From: Ailanthus altissimus | Lineage: Eukaryota > Streptophyta > Magnoliopsida > Sapindales > Simaroubaceae | DNA length: 64,000 bases | Direction: 5' to 3' | NCBI GenBank assembly: GCA_946807835.1 | Contig: OX327703.1 | Coordinates: forward strand, 1,929,501 to 1,993,500 | In this document: one piece after another, positions 22,501 through 34,206 of the stretch | Layout: every line of letters starts with the position of its first letter | Position numbering within the stretch: position 1 is the stretch's first letter | Notes under the pieces: generated by a model | What the model was told of the DNA's origin: nothing | What the model saw: only the letters and a program-made list of their open reading frames with translations | Databases searched by the model: none | Translations under genes and position numbers: made by a program

Positions 22501-23689
22501 ATATACATGTTGCAACCAGAGAACTTTGAATCTAAAGATTCAAAACATTTAGTGTACAAATTAAAGAAGTCCATCTAAGGTTTAAAGCAAGCATCTCGTT
22601 AATGGTATCATAAATTTGATCAAGTGATTACCTCATTTGGTTTTAAAAAAAACTATATTGATCAATGCATTTATCACAAGATTAGTGGGAGCAAATTTAT
22701 TCTTTTTGTTTTATATGTGGATGACATTCTACTAGCAAGCAACGATATAGGATTATTGCATGAAACTAAGATATTTCTTTCAAATAAATTTGAAATGAAA
22801 GATCTTGAAAATGCCTCTTTTGTGTTGGGCATACAGATTCACCAAGATCGTTCTCGTGGCATACTTGGCTTATCACAAAAGGCATATATCGATAAGGTGC
22901 TTAGCAGATTTGGCATGAATAATTGTGCATCAGGAGACATACTCATTGCTAAAGGTGATAAATTCAGTCTGCTTCAATGCCTAAGAAATGAGATTGAGAA
23001 TATCCCTTATATGTCGACATTAGGTAGTCTCATGTATGCTCAAGTTTGTACGCGTCCGGATATTGCGTATATAGTTGGAATGCTTGGCAAATATCTAAGT
23101 AACCTATGAATGGATCACTAGAGAGCTGTTAAAAAGGTTATGGAGTATCTACATAAATAAAGATTACATGCTCACATATCGGAGATTAGATCATTTAGAG
23201 ATCATTGGGTATTCAGACTTCGATTTTACTGGTTATCTCGATAACAGAAGATTCACTTCAGGTTATGTCTTCTTATTGGATGGGGGAACTGTGTCATGAA
23301 AGAGTATCAAGCAGTCACTTGTAGCTTCATCCACCATGGAAGCAGAGTTTGTAGTTTGCTATGAGACATCAAATCAAGCAATATGATTGTGAAATTTTAT
23401 CACTGGGCTACAAATTGTCGATGACATTGAGAGACCATTGAGAATAAATTGTGATAATAAAGTCGCAGAGTTATATTCTAAGAACAATAGAAGCTTGTCA
23501 AAATCGAAGCATATTGACATCAAGTTTCTTGTTGTTAAAGAGAGAGTTCAGTGTCTTCAAGTGTCTATTGCACATATCAGTATAAACTTAATGATTGCAG
23601 ATCTGCTTACTAATGGTGTACCACCTAAGGTGTTTCATGAGCATGTGGCTCGTATATGTGTGGTTCATCATGATGATATGCTTCTATAG
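19585..23689 (+). pseudogene. Copia gag-pol polyprotein remnant
   Basis: In order: gag from about 19615 (LNDTNFKKWKEHI), a damaged zinc knuckle near 20370 (YYFCKKVRHVKKDC, first Cys changed to Tyr), protease WWIDTSATTH near 20505 (DSG changed to DTS), pre-integrase LWYKRLGHISKQ with CIECIKEK near 20930-21050, integrase HTDICDP near 21110 and KSDRGGEF near 21300, RT with LYVDDILLASND near 22710, and RNase H from 23200 (EAEFVVCYETSNQ, SKSKHIDIKF). Many in-frame stops and shifts occur. The product is not functional. Confidence 0.92.
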
Positions 23690-24140
23690 TGAGAGTTTGT
23701 TTCTTGATGTTCAATTACAGTTGACATGTTTTCTGGTCAGACTAAAATATTACTATTTATTTATTTATTAAAAAAAACTCTGAAATAAAGTTATATTCTT
23801 TCAATTGCAGTTTTGCATAAAGTTTTGAAAGTATATTGTTGAACTCTTATAAGTTATAAAGTAGGACCAGTTGAAAATAGGCATATTAAGGGATCACGTT
23901 GCATGAAATTTCTATGCTACACATCCATACTTGATCTATGTCATTAATTATATTGATGTATATAACCATTGATGGGTTTATTACAAAAAAGATAATGAAG
24001 ATCGCTTTGATCCTATATTAGTATAATTGATGGACCAGATTGTTAAGAGATGTCTTTTAGTAAGATAGCAAATATTGAGCTCATAAAGTTATTTGGTAAT
24101 GTACAATTGTAAAGTGACATATGTGGCATAAGTGGGAGAT

Positions 24141-24585
24141 TGTTAGGTATTATATATTAAAGTGAGCTTACATATATCAATTAATTGTATATTATTGGCT
24201 ATCTATTTTGTTGTCCATTAAAAGTGATCAAATAAAGTTTATTTATTATTAGGCTTTTAGGATATCACGTATGGTATGAGTTTTAATGTGTAGAGACCTA
24301 ATTATTTTATTTTAGTTTATGATGGGCCAAAATAAAATAAAATACTATAAATAATAGGTTGAGGTCCCCAGTCTAAACCCTAGTGTATTATTTATTCATA
24401 TCCCATTAGTGAGTGACGGTAGTTTTTCTCTAAAAAAGAAAAGGTTTAAATGTGGAAGACATCAATCCCAATTTTTTTGCATCTTCATGAATTCAGATAA
24501 GCTTCCGATTTTATTCTTCTTGATGATTTAACATGAAATTCTAGCTATTGTGATTCTTTCACCAATTAAAGATTTTTATCCAACA
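24141..24585 (+). repeat. 3' LTR of copia element
   Basis: 445 bp, TGTTAGGTAT...ATCCAACA, preceded by the purine tract AAGTGGGAGAT (24130-24140) and followed by TAGAA. Confidence 0.93.
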
Positions 24586-24907
24586 TAGAATTAATATCTT
24601 ATTTATTAAAAATAAGCAAAATAGAAAATAATATTATTCCTACAAAAATAAAACAAGCTCAAATGATCGCACACCAAACCAAGGCACAACTTTCATAAAA
24701 ACACATGAAACAACCAAAATACCACTCAATAAAAAAAAAAATCTTGCTCTCACTTGACAAACAAATTTCAACCGTCGATTTGATTCTCAATTAGTTACTT
24801 ATAATTCTAGGGTTTATAATTATATATCGATATCCTTAACAAGCTCTCACTCCTTAGCTGTCTCATCTTCCTTCACCCTAGTCTCTCTGAGCTCGGAAGT
24901 TTCAGCA
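24586..24907 (+). promoter_or_regulatory. RPL5 promoter and 5' UTR
   Basis: The 320 bp between the copia LTR and the RPL5 ATG contain TCTAGGGTTTATAA near 24805, a telo-box (AAACCCTA type) common in plant ribosomal protein promoters, and a pyrimidine-rich leader (CTCACTCC, CTTCACCC, CTCTCTGAGC) as expected for a ribosomal protein mRNA. Confidence 0.6.
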
Positions 24908-26521
24908 ATGGTGAGTTTCCACCTTTGTTTGGTTACCAAAAAAATGTTAAAAAATAGCAGTAAGAAGTTAACGATCGAGTCATTTTCTTTTTCTTGCTAA
25001 AAAAAATTAAAACTTTTTTTGTTATTTGGTTTTTCGAGATACATTTATTGATTCATGTTTTTTTTTCTGTGTATTAAAATGATTCGTTTTAATCGGTCTT
25101 AATATTGTTGTGTTGTTTGAAGAGTATCATTTTTAAGGTTTTATTTAAGAGTAAATAATTTTCATTGAAATTAAAAAAATGGGACCGCACCAATCTGTGC
25201 GGTTAAATTTTTTTTATTTATGACCAATTTTTTAAGTAAAAAATTAGACCGATTTTTTAAGTAAAAAATTAATTGATTCGGTTTTATTAAAATCAAATTC
25301 GTACTGAAAAATCGAATAATTTTGTAAATTTGTACTAAAAGTGACATGTGGCATTATTGATAGTTGTAGCACACAAACATAAGTCTTACCACATATAATC
25401 AGTACTCAATATAATAAAATAAAAAATAAAAAAAACCCTAAAAGTGCAAATGTGCAAATGTGAATATTGAAGAGCTGCCCCCTTAGGCCTTGGCTGCTGT
25501 TTACAAAGTAAAAAACAGAAAAACACGTAACAGAGCTGCCGTGCCGTCCGCCACTTTTGTGTGTCGCCGTTCGCTGCTGTTCCGTCGACTCTCGCCACCG
25601 TTCGCTGCTGTTCCGTCGGCTGTTCTTCCTGTTGTCCGCTGCTGCAAAAGAAATCTGGTGGGTTTGCCGTTTGTGACTTTGTGTGCTCATTGATATACCA
25701 TTGTTATTGGTTAATGGTTGTTGCTGTTGAACTGTACTGTTTGTTCTCGAGAAAGGCCGTAATATCAAGTCTTGAAACTGGTTTCATTGAGTTGTGAGTT
25801 TGCTTTTAAAAATTCGAGAAAAAAAATCAGTGTACTAATTATGAACTGAACCCAGCTGCATCTTTTTGATAAGAGTATTTCTTGATCAATGGTGGGGTCT
25901 TTGTGTTTGAGCACTTATTGTCTTTGCATCTAAGCTCCTTTTTTTTAGATAGGAAGTAAAAGAAGCCTCTAAGTTATTAAACTCGGCAAGAATTTTACAT
26001 TTGCTTAAAATTATGCTTCACCTTTATGCATTGTTTATGGCTGCCTAAAATTTCATTAAGCCTGGCATAGCATCTAGTTTCATCTTTCTTTGATTGTTAA
26101 GTACATATGACTTTTATCTGATTTCATATACCATATTAAATCTACTTATCGGTGTTACTTTAAAAGTAGTTTTTTAACGCCAATGTTTTACAATAAGTCA
26201 AACCAGTGTTGTAGTTTGGTAGCCCAAACAATATTCTGATTGTACTGAATTATATGAAAAAAAAAAAAAGAGAATTGCAAAAAAAACCGAACCGGACTGA
26301 ACTAGAAAAAACTGGTTCGGTTTTTACTATTTTAAAAAACCGGTTCGGTTTCTCTTTTTCAAAAAACTGAACCAGACTGGTTTGATTTGTCAAAAACCGA
26401 ACTGTGCCCAGCCTTAGTTTTGTTGAGTAATATGATGTCGCTTTTTTGCAGGTCTACGTGAAGGCTCAGAAGTCCAAGGCTTATTTCAAGAGGTTTCAGG
26501 TTAAGTACAAGAGAAGGAGAG
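24908..26521 (+). pseudogene. RPL5: 60S ribosomal protein L5 (uL18), 5' gene fragment
   Basis: Exon 1 supplies only the start codon (24908-24910) and is followed by GTGAGT. Exon 2 (26452-26521) follows TTTTTTGCAG and reads VYVKAQKSKAYFKRFQVKYK then RRR. This matches the start of plant RPL5, the ribosomal protein that brings 5S rRNA to the large subunit. The fragment ends at a GTATTG that could be the next donor, but the remaining roughly 270 residues are not found downstream; a dispersed repeat and then an unrelated gene follow. Intron 1 (24911-26451) is 1.5 kb and includes a GC-richer patch with an 18-bp direct repeat (25569 and 25600) and an ACCGAACCGG-type repeat at about 26280-26420. Functional loss is nearly certain unless the rest lies beyond a very large intron. 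Confidence 0.85.
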
Positions 26522-26529
26522 GTATTGAA

Positions 26530-26660
26530 TAGTAAACAAATTGAATAGTAAATGAATTGAATTAAATGTGTCTAATCGTGTCTGAAAAAAATTTGTTAAT
26601 CTCTTATATTGACACGACACGAATACGATTTGTTTACACGAATTGCCACCCCAGTGAAAG
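26530..26660. repeat. Dispersed repeat remnant at the RPL5 break
   Basis: It contains TGACACGACACGAATACG and ends ACGAATTGCCACCCC, a text common in dispersed plant repeats. It lies where RPL5 coding sequence stops. No terminal repeat or target duplication was resolved. Confidence 0.4.
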
Positions 26661-26919
26661 ATGGTCTTAAATATCTGACTTTTTGAACCTTAATTAATTT
26701 ATTGAAGGATAAATTAGTCATTTTATGAGAGTTGGTAACTTGGTTTCTATACTGGGAGGAATCTCTCTATTTTGACATTTTTGTTATTTAAGTGAATTGT
26801 TGGAATCCTCAGGGGAAGTAAGCAACAAATTCGTATTCTTCCATCACCATCCAAATAGTGTTAAGAGATAATTATTTGCTTATATATTTAGGTATAATTT
26901 CAATTTGTAAAGTTGTTGA

Positions 26920-29900
26920 ATGTGGAAGAAGCAAGGCCCGTTTATTTTAATTTCAATCAGATGCTACTCGAGAATTGCTCCGCCAAAGCCCGCCATAATC
27001 CGAGTATCGGAAAAGAATGTGGCCCACTTGGGCCCACCGAAGGCTGGTCCAAAGCCACGTCAGCTGCTTTCATTGCCGCCATTTCTGGGTCACAATCTGC
27101 CGGGAAAATACTGGGGGCAGCAAGGTCGCGTGACTGCCATCAGTTGGCTTAAGTACTACTTCAATGAAGTTCAAGATTCTGCCGTTCAGTCCCATTTCAA
27201 CAAGGGCCTTGTGAGTATATCAGGTTTTTTTGCTTTAATGTTGTGTAAATGGGATTGGGATTATTTGTTTTGGTTGGTCCCTTGCTCCATGTTGTATCAT
27301 TTGGTTGGAAGAGATCTGTTTGATGTTTTTCGAAGCTTTTTATGAAAAACTGTTGTATAAAATGAACTTTGGAAACTTCTAAGATTTGAATGTTTGGAGA
27401 ACAGTGTTTTGTGTGTTTTTTAATTTTTTTTTCACAAAAAAAAACCATTGAGCATCTTCTAGTTGTTTTTCAAGACTGAAAATTTGGTTTTCAAATCTTA
27501 TATCTTGAACATGATTATCAATAATCTTATATTTTGAATCTTTTCCCTGTTTCAGGTTCAGATGGAATGCACAAATAGGGATGAATCCTTTGTAGAACAG
27601 GAAGGGCAAGGGCAAACAAAACCCATGAGAAAGGTACTGATGGTTTAATTTTGTAATGGTTTATGGTGTCATGTGGGTTTAATTATTCTACAGCTATACA
27701 GCTTACCTACAGATTAAGCCTAATGAGGTGATGGAAGTTGGGGCAAGAGTGTACGTACCTGTATCAGTGGTGGAGAGTAGAATTTCAAAGAGATACGATA
27801 CCATACCAAGTGGAACTTTAAATCCAAATGCCGATGAGATAGAGTATTTGCAAAGACTGGTGAAGTACAAGGCATGTCTGAAGCTTATCTTACAATATCT
27901 ATTTAGTGGTCTATAGGTGTATACATGGCTCAATGTATTATGGTTATTTTTTGATTATTTATTTATTAAATTTTTCTATAATATTTGTTTGCTTTTTTGC
28001 CGGTTCTGATTGGTGGTTGGTGGAAACTTCAGGACTCTGCCATTCTTGTGCTAAATAAGCCCCCAAGATTGCCGGTCAAGGTTTGTTACTTTAATGTCCC
28101 ATCATTTACCGGGTTTGACTACTGGTTTAATATATGATGTTGCCCTTTTGATTTCGTTGTATGCCTATGTCTTCAGGGGAATCTGCCTGTTCATAACAGC
28201 ATGGACGCATTGGCAGCTGCAGCTCTGTCTTATAATAATGACGAGGGTCCTAAATTGGTAACTTCATAGCTCTAGAGATATTAAAAGCTTGAGAAATGCA
28301 AAAAATTAAACATTCTTGTATGATGGTTAGTTCTGCTATCCTTTTTTGTTCAGTGTTCTGTTTTAGTGAAAATAGTGTGAAGCATGGTGGAGTGCTTTCG
28401 GTAGTTATTGTGAGATGTCTCTGGATATTTAGGAGCAGTAGTCAAATAGTTTAATGGTTCAAATCGCAAAGTTTATTCCAGATGTGTTAAACCTCCCTAT
28501 GAAAGGGTTAATAGCATGTCCAAATTAATGGAAAAATGGTACCCTCACATCATACATAGAACAATTTTTTAGGAGTAGTTTTCTTGCAATCTTTGTTTAC
28601 GGTGTACTTGTGAAATGACGCATCTTCTTTCTCTTGTTTCTGTGTCTTATAAATTTTTCAATCAATTTTCTAGTCATTCAAGCTAATGGTTTTTATTGTA
28701 CTTTAACATTGCCTTTATTTATTTATTTATATTTTTTTTTATGGAGCAAGGATATAAATTTTATGGATATGCTGTATCGGAGAGCTTTTGATGGAAGAGG
28801 ATTTAGCTATGTGTCCTTATGAGTTTGAAATAGGGCTTAATTGAGTTGAGTTAGTTTTTAACTGCATGAATGTAATTGCATAGTGGGGAAATTTGAGGCA
28901 TGATTGGTCATGCAAGCCAGTTTGCCTTTCTACAGAAGTGACTTCAGCACTTATTTTTTTCTGGTCTTGTTGTTCCATCAAGGAATTATGGTTAATACTC
29001 AAAAAGTCTGTAAACTATTATGTTACTTTGAATTATTTATCTCCACTTTGGATCCTTTCTCATTGTTTAGTTATCTAGTTTTACTTTCTAGTGTTCTTTG
29101 CATATTTTTAGGTCCATCGTCTTGACAGAGAGTCTAGTGGCCTACTCTTGATGGGGAGAACCAAAGAAAGTGTATCACTTCTAACTTGGTTGTTCAGTGA
29201 TCTAAATAAATTAAAATCGTCATGCAAGGTACTTATACCCATTTTGGTCTTTTTTTCTAAATCAATGTGCACTGGAATTTTTTACTTTTTTTTGAAACTG
29301 TGCAATCTACTAATTGCAGTATTTTAGGCTTGGAATGATGCAAGTAAAGCAATGTATCAACGCTATTGGGCATTAGTCATTGGCGCTCCCAAGGAAAAGC
29401 AAGGCTTAATTCATGCTCCTCTTTCAAAGGTTTCTCTCATAAAATGATGACCTTCTTCTGTTATTTTAGGTCATATTTCAGAACTAATAATGTGATTTTA
29501 TATTTATCATTGTTGATTTTAGGTGCTTCTTGATGATGGTAAGACTGAAAGAATTATCTTGGCTCAGCACTCAGGTTTAGAAGCTTCCCAAGAAGCCATA
29601 ACTGAATATCGGGTGCTAGGTCCTATGATTAATGGATGCTCATGGATTGAGTTGTGTCCACTCACTAGCCGGAAACATCAGGTGCCATTAATATCTATAT
29701 ATACTGTAGGACAAAACTACCTTACTTAGTGGAATTGCCATACCTTGTTTAGTTAATGGGTTTGTTTTTTAGTGTTATTATTGTTGTTATGAGGCATAGC
29801 TTTATTTAGGTTCATGATTGGTCGTTTTAGTCTGGTTAAGAAGTCATACATCATTTAGTTTTTGGGTTAAATTATGTTTAAATGTACCTGGTGCGCTTTG

Positions 29901-31432
29901 TTATTTACTAGCTTAAGCTTCTTATAGTGGTTCTTCTTTCGTGCTATCAAAGTTAGGTCCTAGATTGTTCAATGGGCTAAAACTTATTACGAAAATACTT
30001 CCCAATCCACTGGGGATTTTGTTGTTTGACCAAGAATCATAAGAAGTATGTGTACTTTTAGTCGAGGAATGTGACCTGAGCTGAGTGCTTTGAGAAGTAG
30101 ACTCAATTACTACAATTTTTCTCATGAATTTCCTATTATTATTATTGTTTTTGTCAGTTATGAAATAGTAACTAAACATTGTGCCACATTCACTACAAAT
30201 TTTTCTGTCGTGTACTCACCCTTGAATGTAGTCTTACAGGTGTGCAACCAAACTTTTAATGGGAGTGTGGTAAATAATTATTTCTTCAGTGAAACTTTAC
30301 TCTTAACTACTGTGTAAAATTTTTTCTAGTAAATCTTGATGGTAGAATTTTATTTCGGGAATTGTACATACACATACTATTTTCTTGTTAAAATTTTTGG
30401 AAACAGCCTGCCAAAAAGCTAATAAATCTACTAGTGCACTAGAGATGAAAGTATATTTAAGTCCCACCTACTTGCTTCCTTCTAAGTTTTCTTTTCATGT
30501 TACATTGTTTAACATGAGGCTACAGGGAAAAGAATAATTGACACGATAAACTAAAAATGAAGACTGGTTGTGTCAGATTTCAAACTCTCGTCATATCCTG
30601 AAGCCTTTTTCCCCTTTCTTTCAGTAAATTTTTAGAAAGAACTTGAGGTTTGAGTAATCCTATTACCTTCATGTTTTATTGTTTGAGTTTCTGTAGAGAT
30701 GCAGTAGGAAGTAGTAACTGATTGATTTGGGATTTAATTGTTATCTTTTAGTTCTTTATTTGAGTGATGGTGCAGAGGTATTGATTTGAGACTGAAAGTC
30801 TTTCCATTTTTGGTTGATGAGAAAACTAAATGAAATGAAAACATATCTTGAGCTTTATTTCTGGTTGTGGTACCTAAGAATAAAAAATCATGGCTCCATT
30901 TTGTATTCTTTTTAATGTTTCTTTGCTTACCTTTTTTCAAAAGGAAAACAAAGGGAAAAGTTTCCCTTTGCCTTTCTGTGGTTAGTGAACTTGACTTGGT
31001 AAGCTATTAAGGTGCCAAAAATTAGTGACTTAATTTGATTCCCCCTATATTTTGCAGCTCCGCGTTCATTGTGCTGAAGCTCTAGGTACTCCAATTGTTG
31101 GAGACTATAAGTATGGCTGGTTTGTGCACCGACGATGGAAGCAAATGCCTCGAGTTGATATTGAACCTACTACTGGGCAACCTTATAAGCTGCGAAGGCC
31201 AGAAGGTTTAGATATTCAGAAGGGAAGTGTGTTATCCAAGGTTCCTTTGTTACATCTCCACTGTAGAGAGGTTGTTCTTCCAAATATAGCCAAGTTTATT
31301 GATGTTCTGAATCAGAAATCGGGAAGTCTGCACCTGGCAATTAGCTCAAAGCCGGATCTCCTTCGCTTTGTGGGATCAATGCCATCTCACATGAAAATTA
31401 GTTGGAATTTGATGTCCTCCTATTTAGTTTAA
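26920..31432 (+). CDS. RNA pseudouridine synthase, RluA family, mitochondrial 3/4 type
   Basis: The enzyme isomerises uridine to pseudouridine in organellar RNA. Nine exons, all joined in phase 0, give 469 residues: 26920-27210, 27556-27633, 27713-27871, 28033-28080, 28177-28257, 29112-29228, 29328-29429, 29523-29681, 31058-31432. The N-terminus MWKKQGPFILISIRCYSR is basic and lacks acidic residues, as in a mitochondrial presequence. GQQGRVTAISWLKYYF and an S4-like region with ESRISKRYDTIPSGTLNP follow. The catalytic motif is HRLDRESSG (exon 6, the Asp is the nucleophile), then RYWALVIG and TSRKHQLRVHCAEALGTPIVGD. Intron 3 (27872-28032) starts with GC instead of GT; all others are GT-AG. Length, motifs and splice sites are all intact. 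The choice between paralogues 3 and 4 is from memory of the Arabidopsis proteins. Confidence 0.95.
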
Positions 31433-33378
31433 GAATATTGGTTGTTTGCTGACCTAAATTATTAGATCTGTAGTAAGTACTAAGGTCACTTAGGATATTA
31501 TAAAAAGGTTTCGAGATTGATTTCAGCTCACGACATGGTTGGCATGGGATGAGGTTTGTATTATATACATATACATACAAAGAAAAATAATTTAGTAGAT
31601 TACGTAATTTATCATAGAGAATTTTTAGACATGTTAAGATTTTATAGTACATCTAATTGTGTAAATGTTGTAGATTAATTAGACTGCTACATAATAGTGT
31701 TAATTTACTAGGTTATTTTTGTTTATAAATATATATATATATAAATAAGGGTTATTGCAATTGTAAATCTGGATATGAATTTCCTTATCTCTCTCATATA
31801 TATATATATATGTTAAAAGGGGTTATTGCAATTGTAAAGCCCGACAAGTACTGTGAATTTCCTTTTGGGTGTTGCTTGTTCTTGTGCACTTGAGGATAAC
31901 TTTGAGAGTTCATCATATTTAAAAGTATAATATTCTAACAATGGCATCTCAATTTGCCTCTCATCTCAATAATCTAATTGCGCTTACATGCATGAAAATT
32001 TATTAAATTCAAAATTATCATTAATAGGAACACATGGTATTGTGATTGATTCATCTATTTCACTTAAATTTTTATTTTTTAAAATTTTTCTTTCTGAGGA
32101 CATATATGTCCCTCTTCCCTTCTCTCGTGTTCAAAATGGTGCTTTCTATGGTTGACATTGATAAACTGAATATAATTTTGAATATATTTAAAATATCACG
32201 TGTTTTCTTATTAAATCTTTATTATGTGTTGTTAAAATTTATTAAAAATCTTTATTATGTGTTGTTAAAAATTATTTTTAATATTAATATTTGATGTTTA
32301 TTTTAGTATAGGTATATTTTGATCAATTATAAAAAGAATTGAGTAAATACATAATGAATATCACGAAATATTCAAGACACTCCTTTTACAATTGTCCTGA
32401 CAATGTTATAGAATTTAATGGTTATGTAACAAATTGAAAAAAAATTAAAATCTAGAACTCTCTCCTCTCCCTAAATTCAAGGAGTTAATTTGTTAAAATT
32501 AAACTCTTAATCACATAAAATTTTCTATTTTTATATATATTGAATTTCAATCAGGTGGATGAACTTACTTATCAAAAATTAACTAATTATTTTTAGGCAA
32601 TAGTTTTTAATAAATTAATTTTTATTAATAAAAAAATAGATAATTAGACAATTATGCTTTTTGATTTATATTTTATTTCTCTATAGATACTCAAATTCAT
32701 TTCTTCTTAAGAAATTGAAAATTTTGAAGTTTTTTTGTGTTTGTTTTGTAAATATTGGATATTAAAGTATAATGTAATAAAGTGAAAGAAAATAAAATGA
32801 ATTGAGAAAAATAAGATGAATCAGATAAATTCAGAAATAAATTCACAGCTCCTATTTGCAGAACCGCGAATCATTTCCACTTCCACCTTTTAAAAAAAAA
32901 ATTCATTTCTCTTTTAAATTTTGTTTTTATTAATTTTTGTTTTCCTTTAATTTTTTTAATTATAAATAAATAAATTTATTTATTTAATAATTTAAATAAA
33001 TAACAACTAGTTAAATAATTTATCAATTATTTTAACAAAATATTATTAAATAATAAAAAATAATTTATTTATCTAATAATTAAGTAAGTAAATAAATAAC
33101 TTATTATTTATAAATTTATAATATCAATTAATTAATTAATTATATAATAATAAAATAAAAAATATATATTTCGTATAGAGTTTGTCATGCACGAAATATG
33201 CATATGCAGCGTGCATGTGCAGACTGTGTGGCATACAGCTCACGTCCTTAACTTATTATTTATAAATTTAATATTATTTAATAATAAAATAAAAAAATAT
33301 ATTTCTCATATGGTGTATTGCGTACAGGAGACGCTCTAAATGAGTAATTTTTTTAATAGAAATATAATAATTTATTTA
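31433..33378. other. AT-rich intergenic region with short duplications
   Basis: No gene was recognised. It holds (TA)n runs near 31730 and 31800, two copies of GGGTTATTGCAATTGTAAA about 75 bp apart (31748 and 31819), a tandem duplication of TCTTTATTATGTGTTGTTAA near 32215-32270, and a repeated AACTTATTATTTATAAATTT near 33100 and 33251. Confidence 0.5.
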
Positions 33379-34009
33379 TGTTGGTCTCATTATTGAAATG
33401 GCCCAATTAGCTCGCCTAGCCCAAACTCAAAAAAAGGTAAAATGCCAAATTAGTAAAAATGGCAAGAATACTACTTGAACCATGATTTTTACGGTTGTTA
33501 ATAGATTATAACTATATTATGTCATGATAAGTCTATCACATTATCATATCATGATAGGGTTATCGCATTATTACATCAATATAGGGTTATCACATTATGA
33601 TAAAGTCTCATTTTATCATGATAAGACTACTTGCATGCTAATTAAACTCAAGCATTTTGCATTATAAAAAGGCATGCATCATATGTTTACATTCATTTGA
33701 AAATATATTGAGACACACAATATTAGCAAAAACCTTAAAGCTCTCTTGAAATCTTTATTTGATCTCTGAGAACTCCTCAAACACAAAGGCTTCTTGCTTG
33801 CTAGACACTGCCACACATAACATGAGTTTCTTTGCTGTTTACTAACTTAAGTATCAAAGTATTTTTTCTGTGTGTAAGAGGACGACTTTGTCTTAAGAAA
33901 AGGTTCCTGAAACTAATTAGAGGAGAATGCAAGGCCAATTTTGGGATTCCAGCAAAGAACTTAGGGCGTGGAAGTAATTTCTGAAGGTTTCCAGAACTTA
34001 GGAACTTCA
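33379..34009 (+). repeat. Probable Ty3/gypsy LTR (Tat-like)
   Basis: TGTTGGTCTCATT to AACTTCA, with a TATA box (ATTATAAAAAGGC) near 33661 and an imperfect tandem array around TATCACATTATCAT at 33521-33605. It is followed within 2 nt by a gypsy-type primer site. The left end is inferred from TG only. Confidence 0.5.
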
Positions 34010-34010
34010 G

Positions 34011-34029
34011 TAGCACCATCTGTGGGAAC
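34011..34029 (+). other. Gypsy-type primer binding site
   Basis: TAGCACCATCTGTGGGAAC resembles TGGCGCCGTCTGTGGGAA of Tat-lineage gypsy elements. No gypsy coding sequence follows; copia integrase starts about 180 bp later. Confidence 0.5.
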
Positions 34030-34206
34030 TGCAAGAGCTTTTTTCTCATTTAAACTCCAAGCTAACAATCTTTCAATTAGCAAACATGATTCCACAATAG
34101 AGCAACCTTATTAGCTCTGGGAACCCTCTCGAGGGGTCTCTTATGCAAGAAATCACCGCCCTAGGCAATCACTTCTCGAGGGCTCACACTTTTTGCACAA
34201 ACAAAA

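Larger units (their letters stand above)
17919..24585 (+). mobile_element. Ty1/copia retrotransposon with both LTRs, coding region decayed
   Basis: The LTRs are 17919-18363 and 24141-24585, both 445 bp, starting TGTTGGGTAT / TGTTAGGTAT and ending in AATA / AACA. The flanks are TAGAA at 17914-17918 and 24586-24590. A tRNA-Met primer site follows the first LTR (18366-18378) and a purine tract precedes the second. Inside, gag, protease, integrase, RT and RNase H are in copia order with many stops. The LTRs differ at many positions, so the insertion is not recent. It ends 322 bp before the RPL5 start codon. Confidence 0.95.

Noticed and set aside
25386..25797. Several overlapping ORFs in RPL5 intron 1
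   Set aside because: They arise from a GC-richer patch with a short direct repeat (TTCGCTGCTGTTCCGTCG twice); no domain or conserved start.
28634..29125. ORFs in the large intron 5 of the synthase gene
   Set aside because: Intronic, no similarity, splice sites around them are clear.
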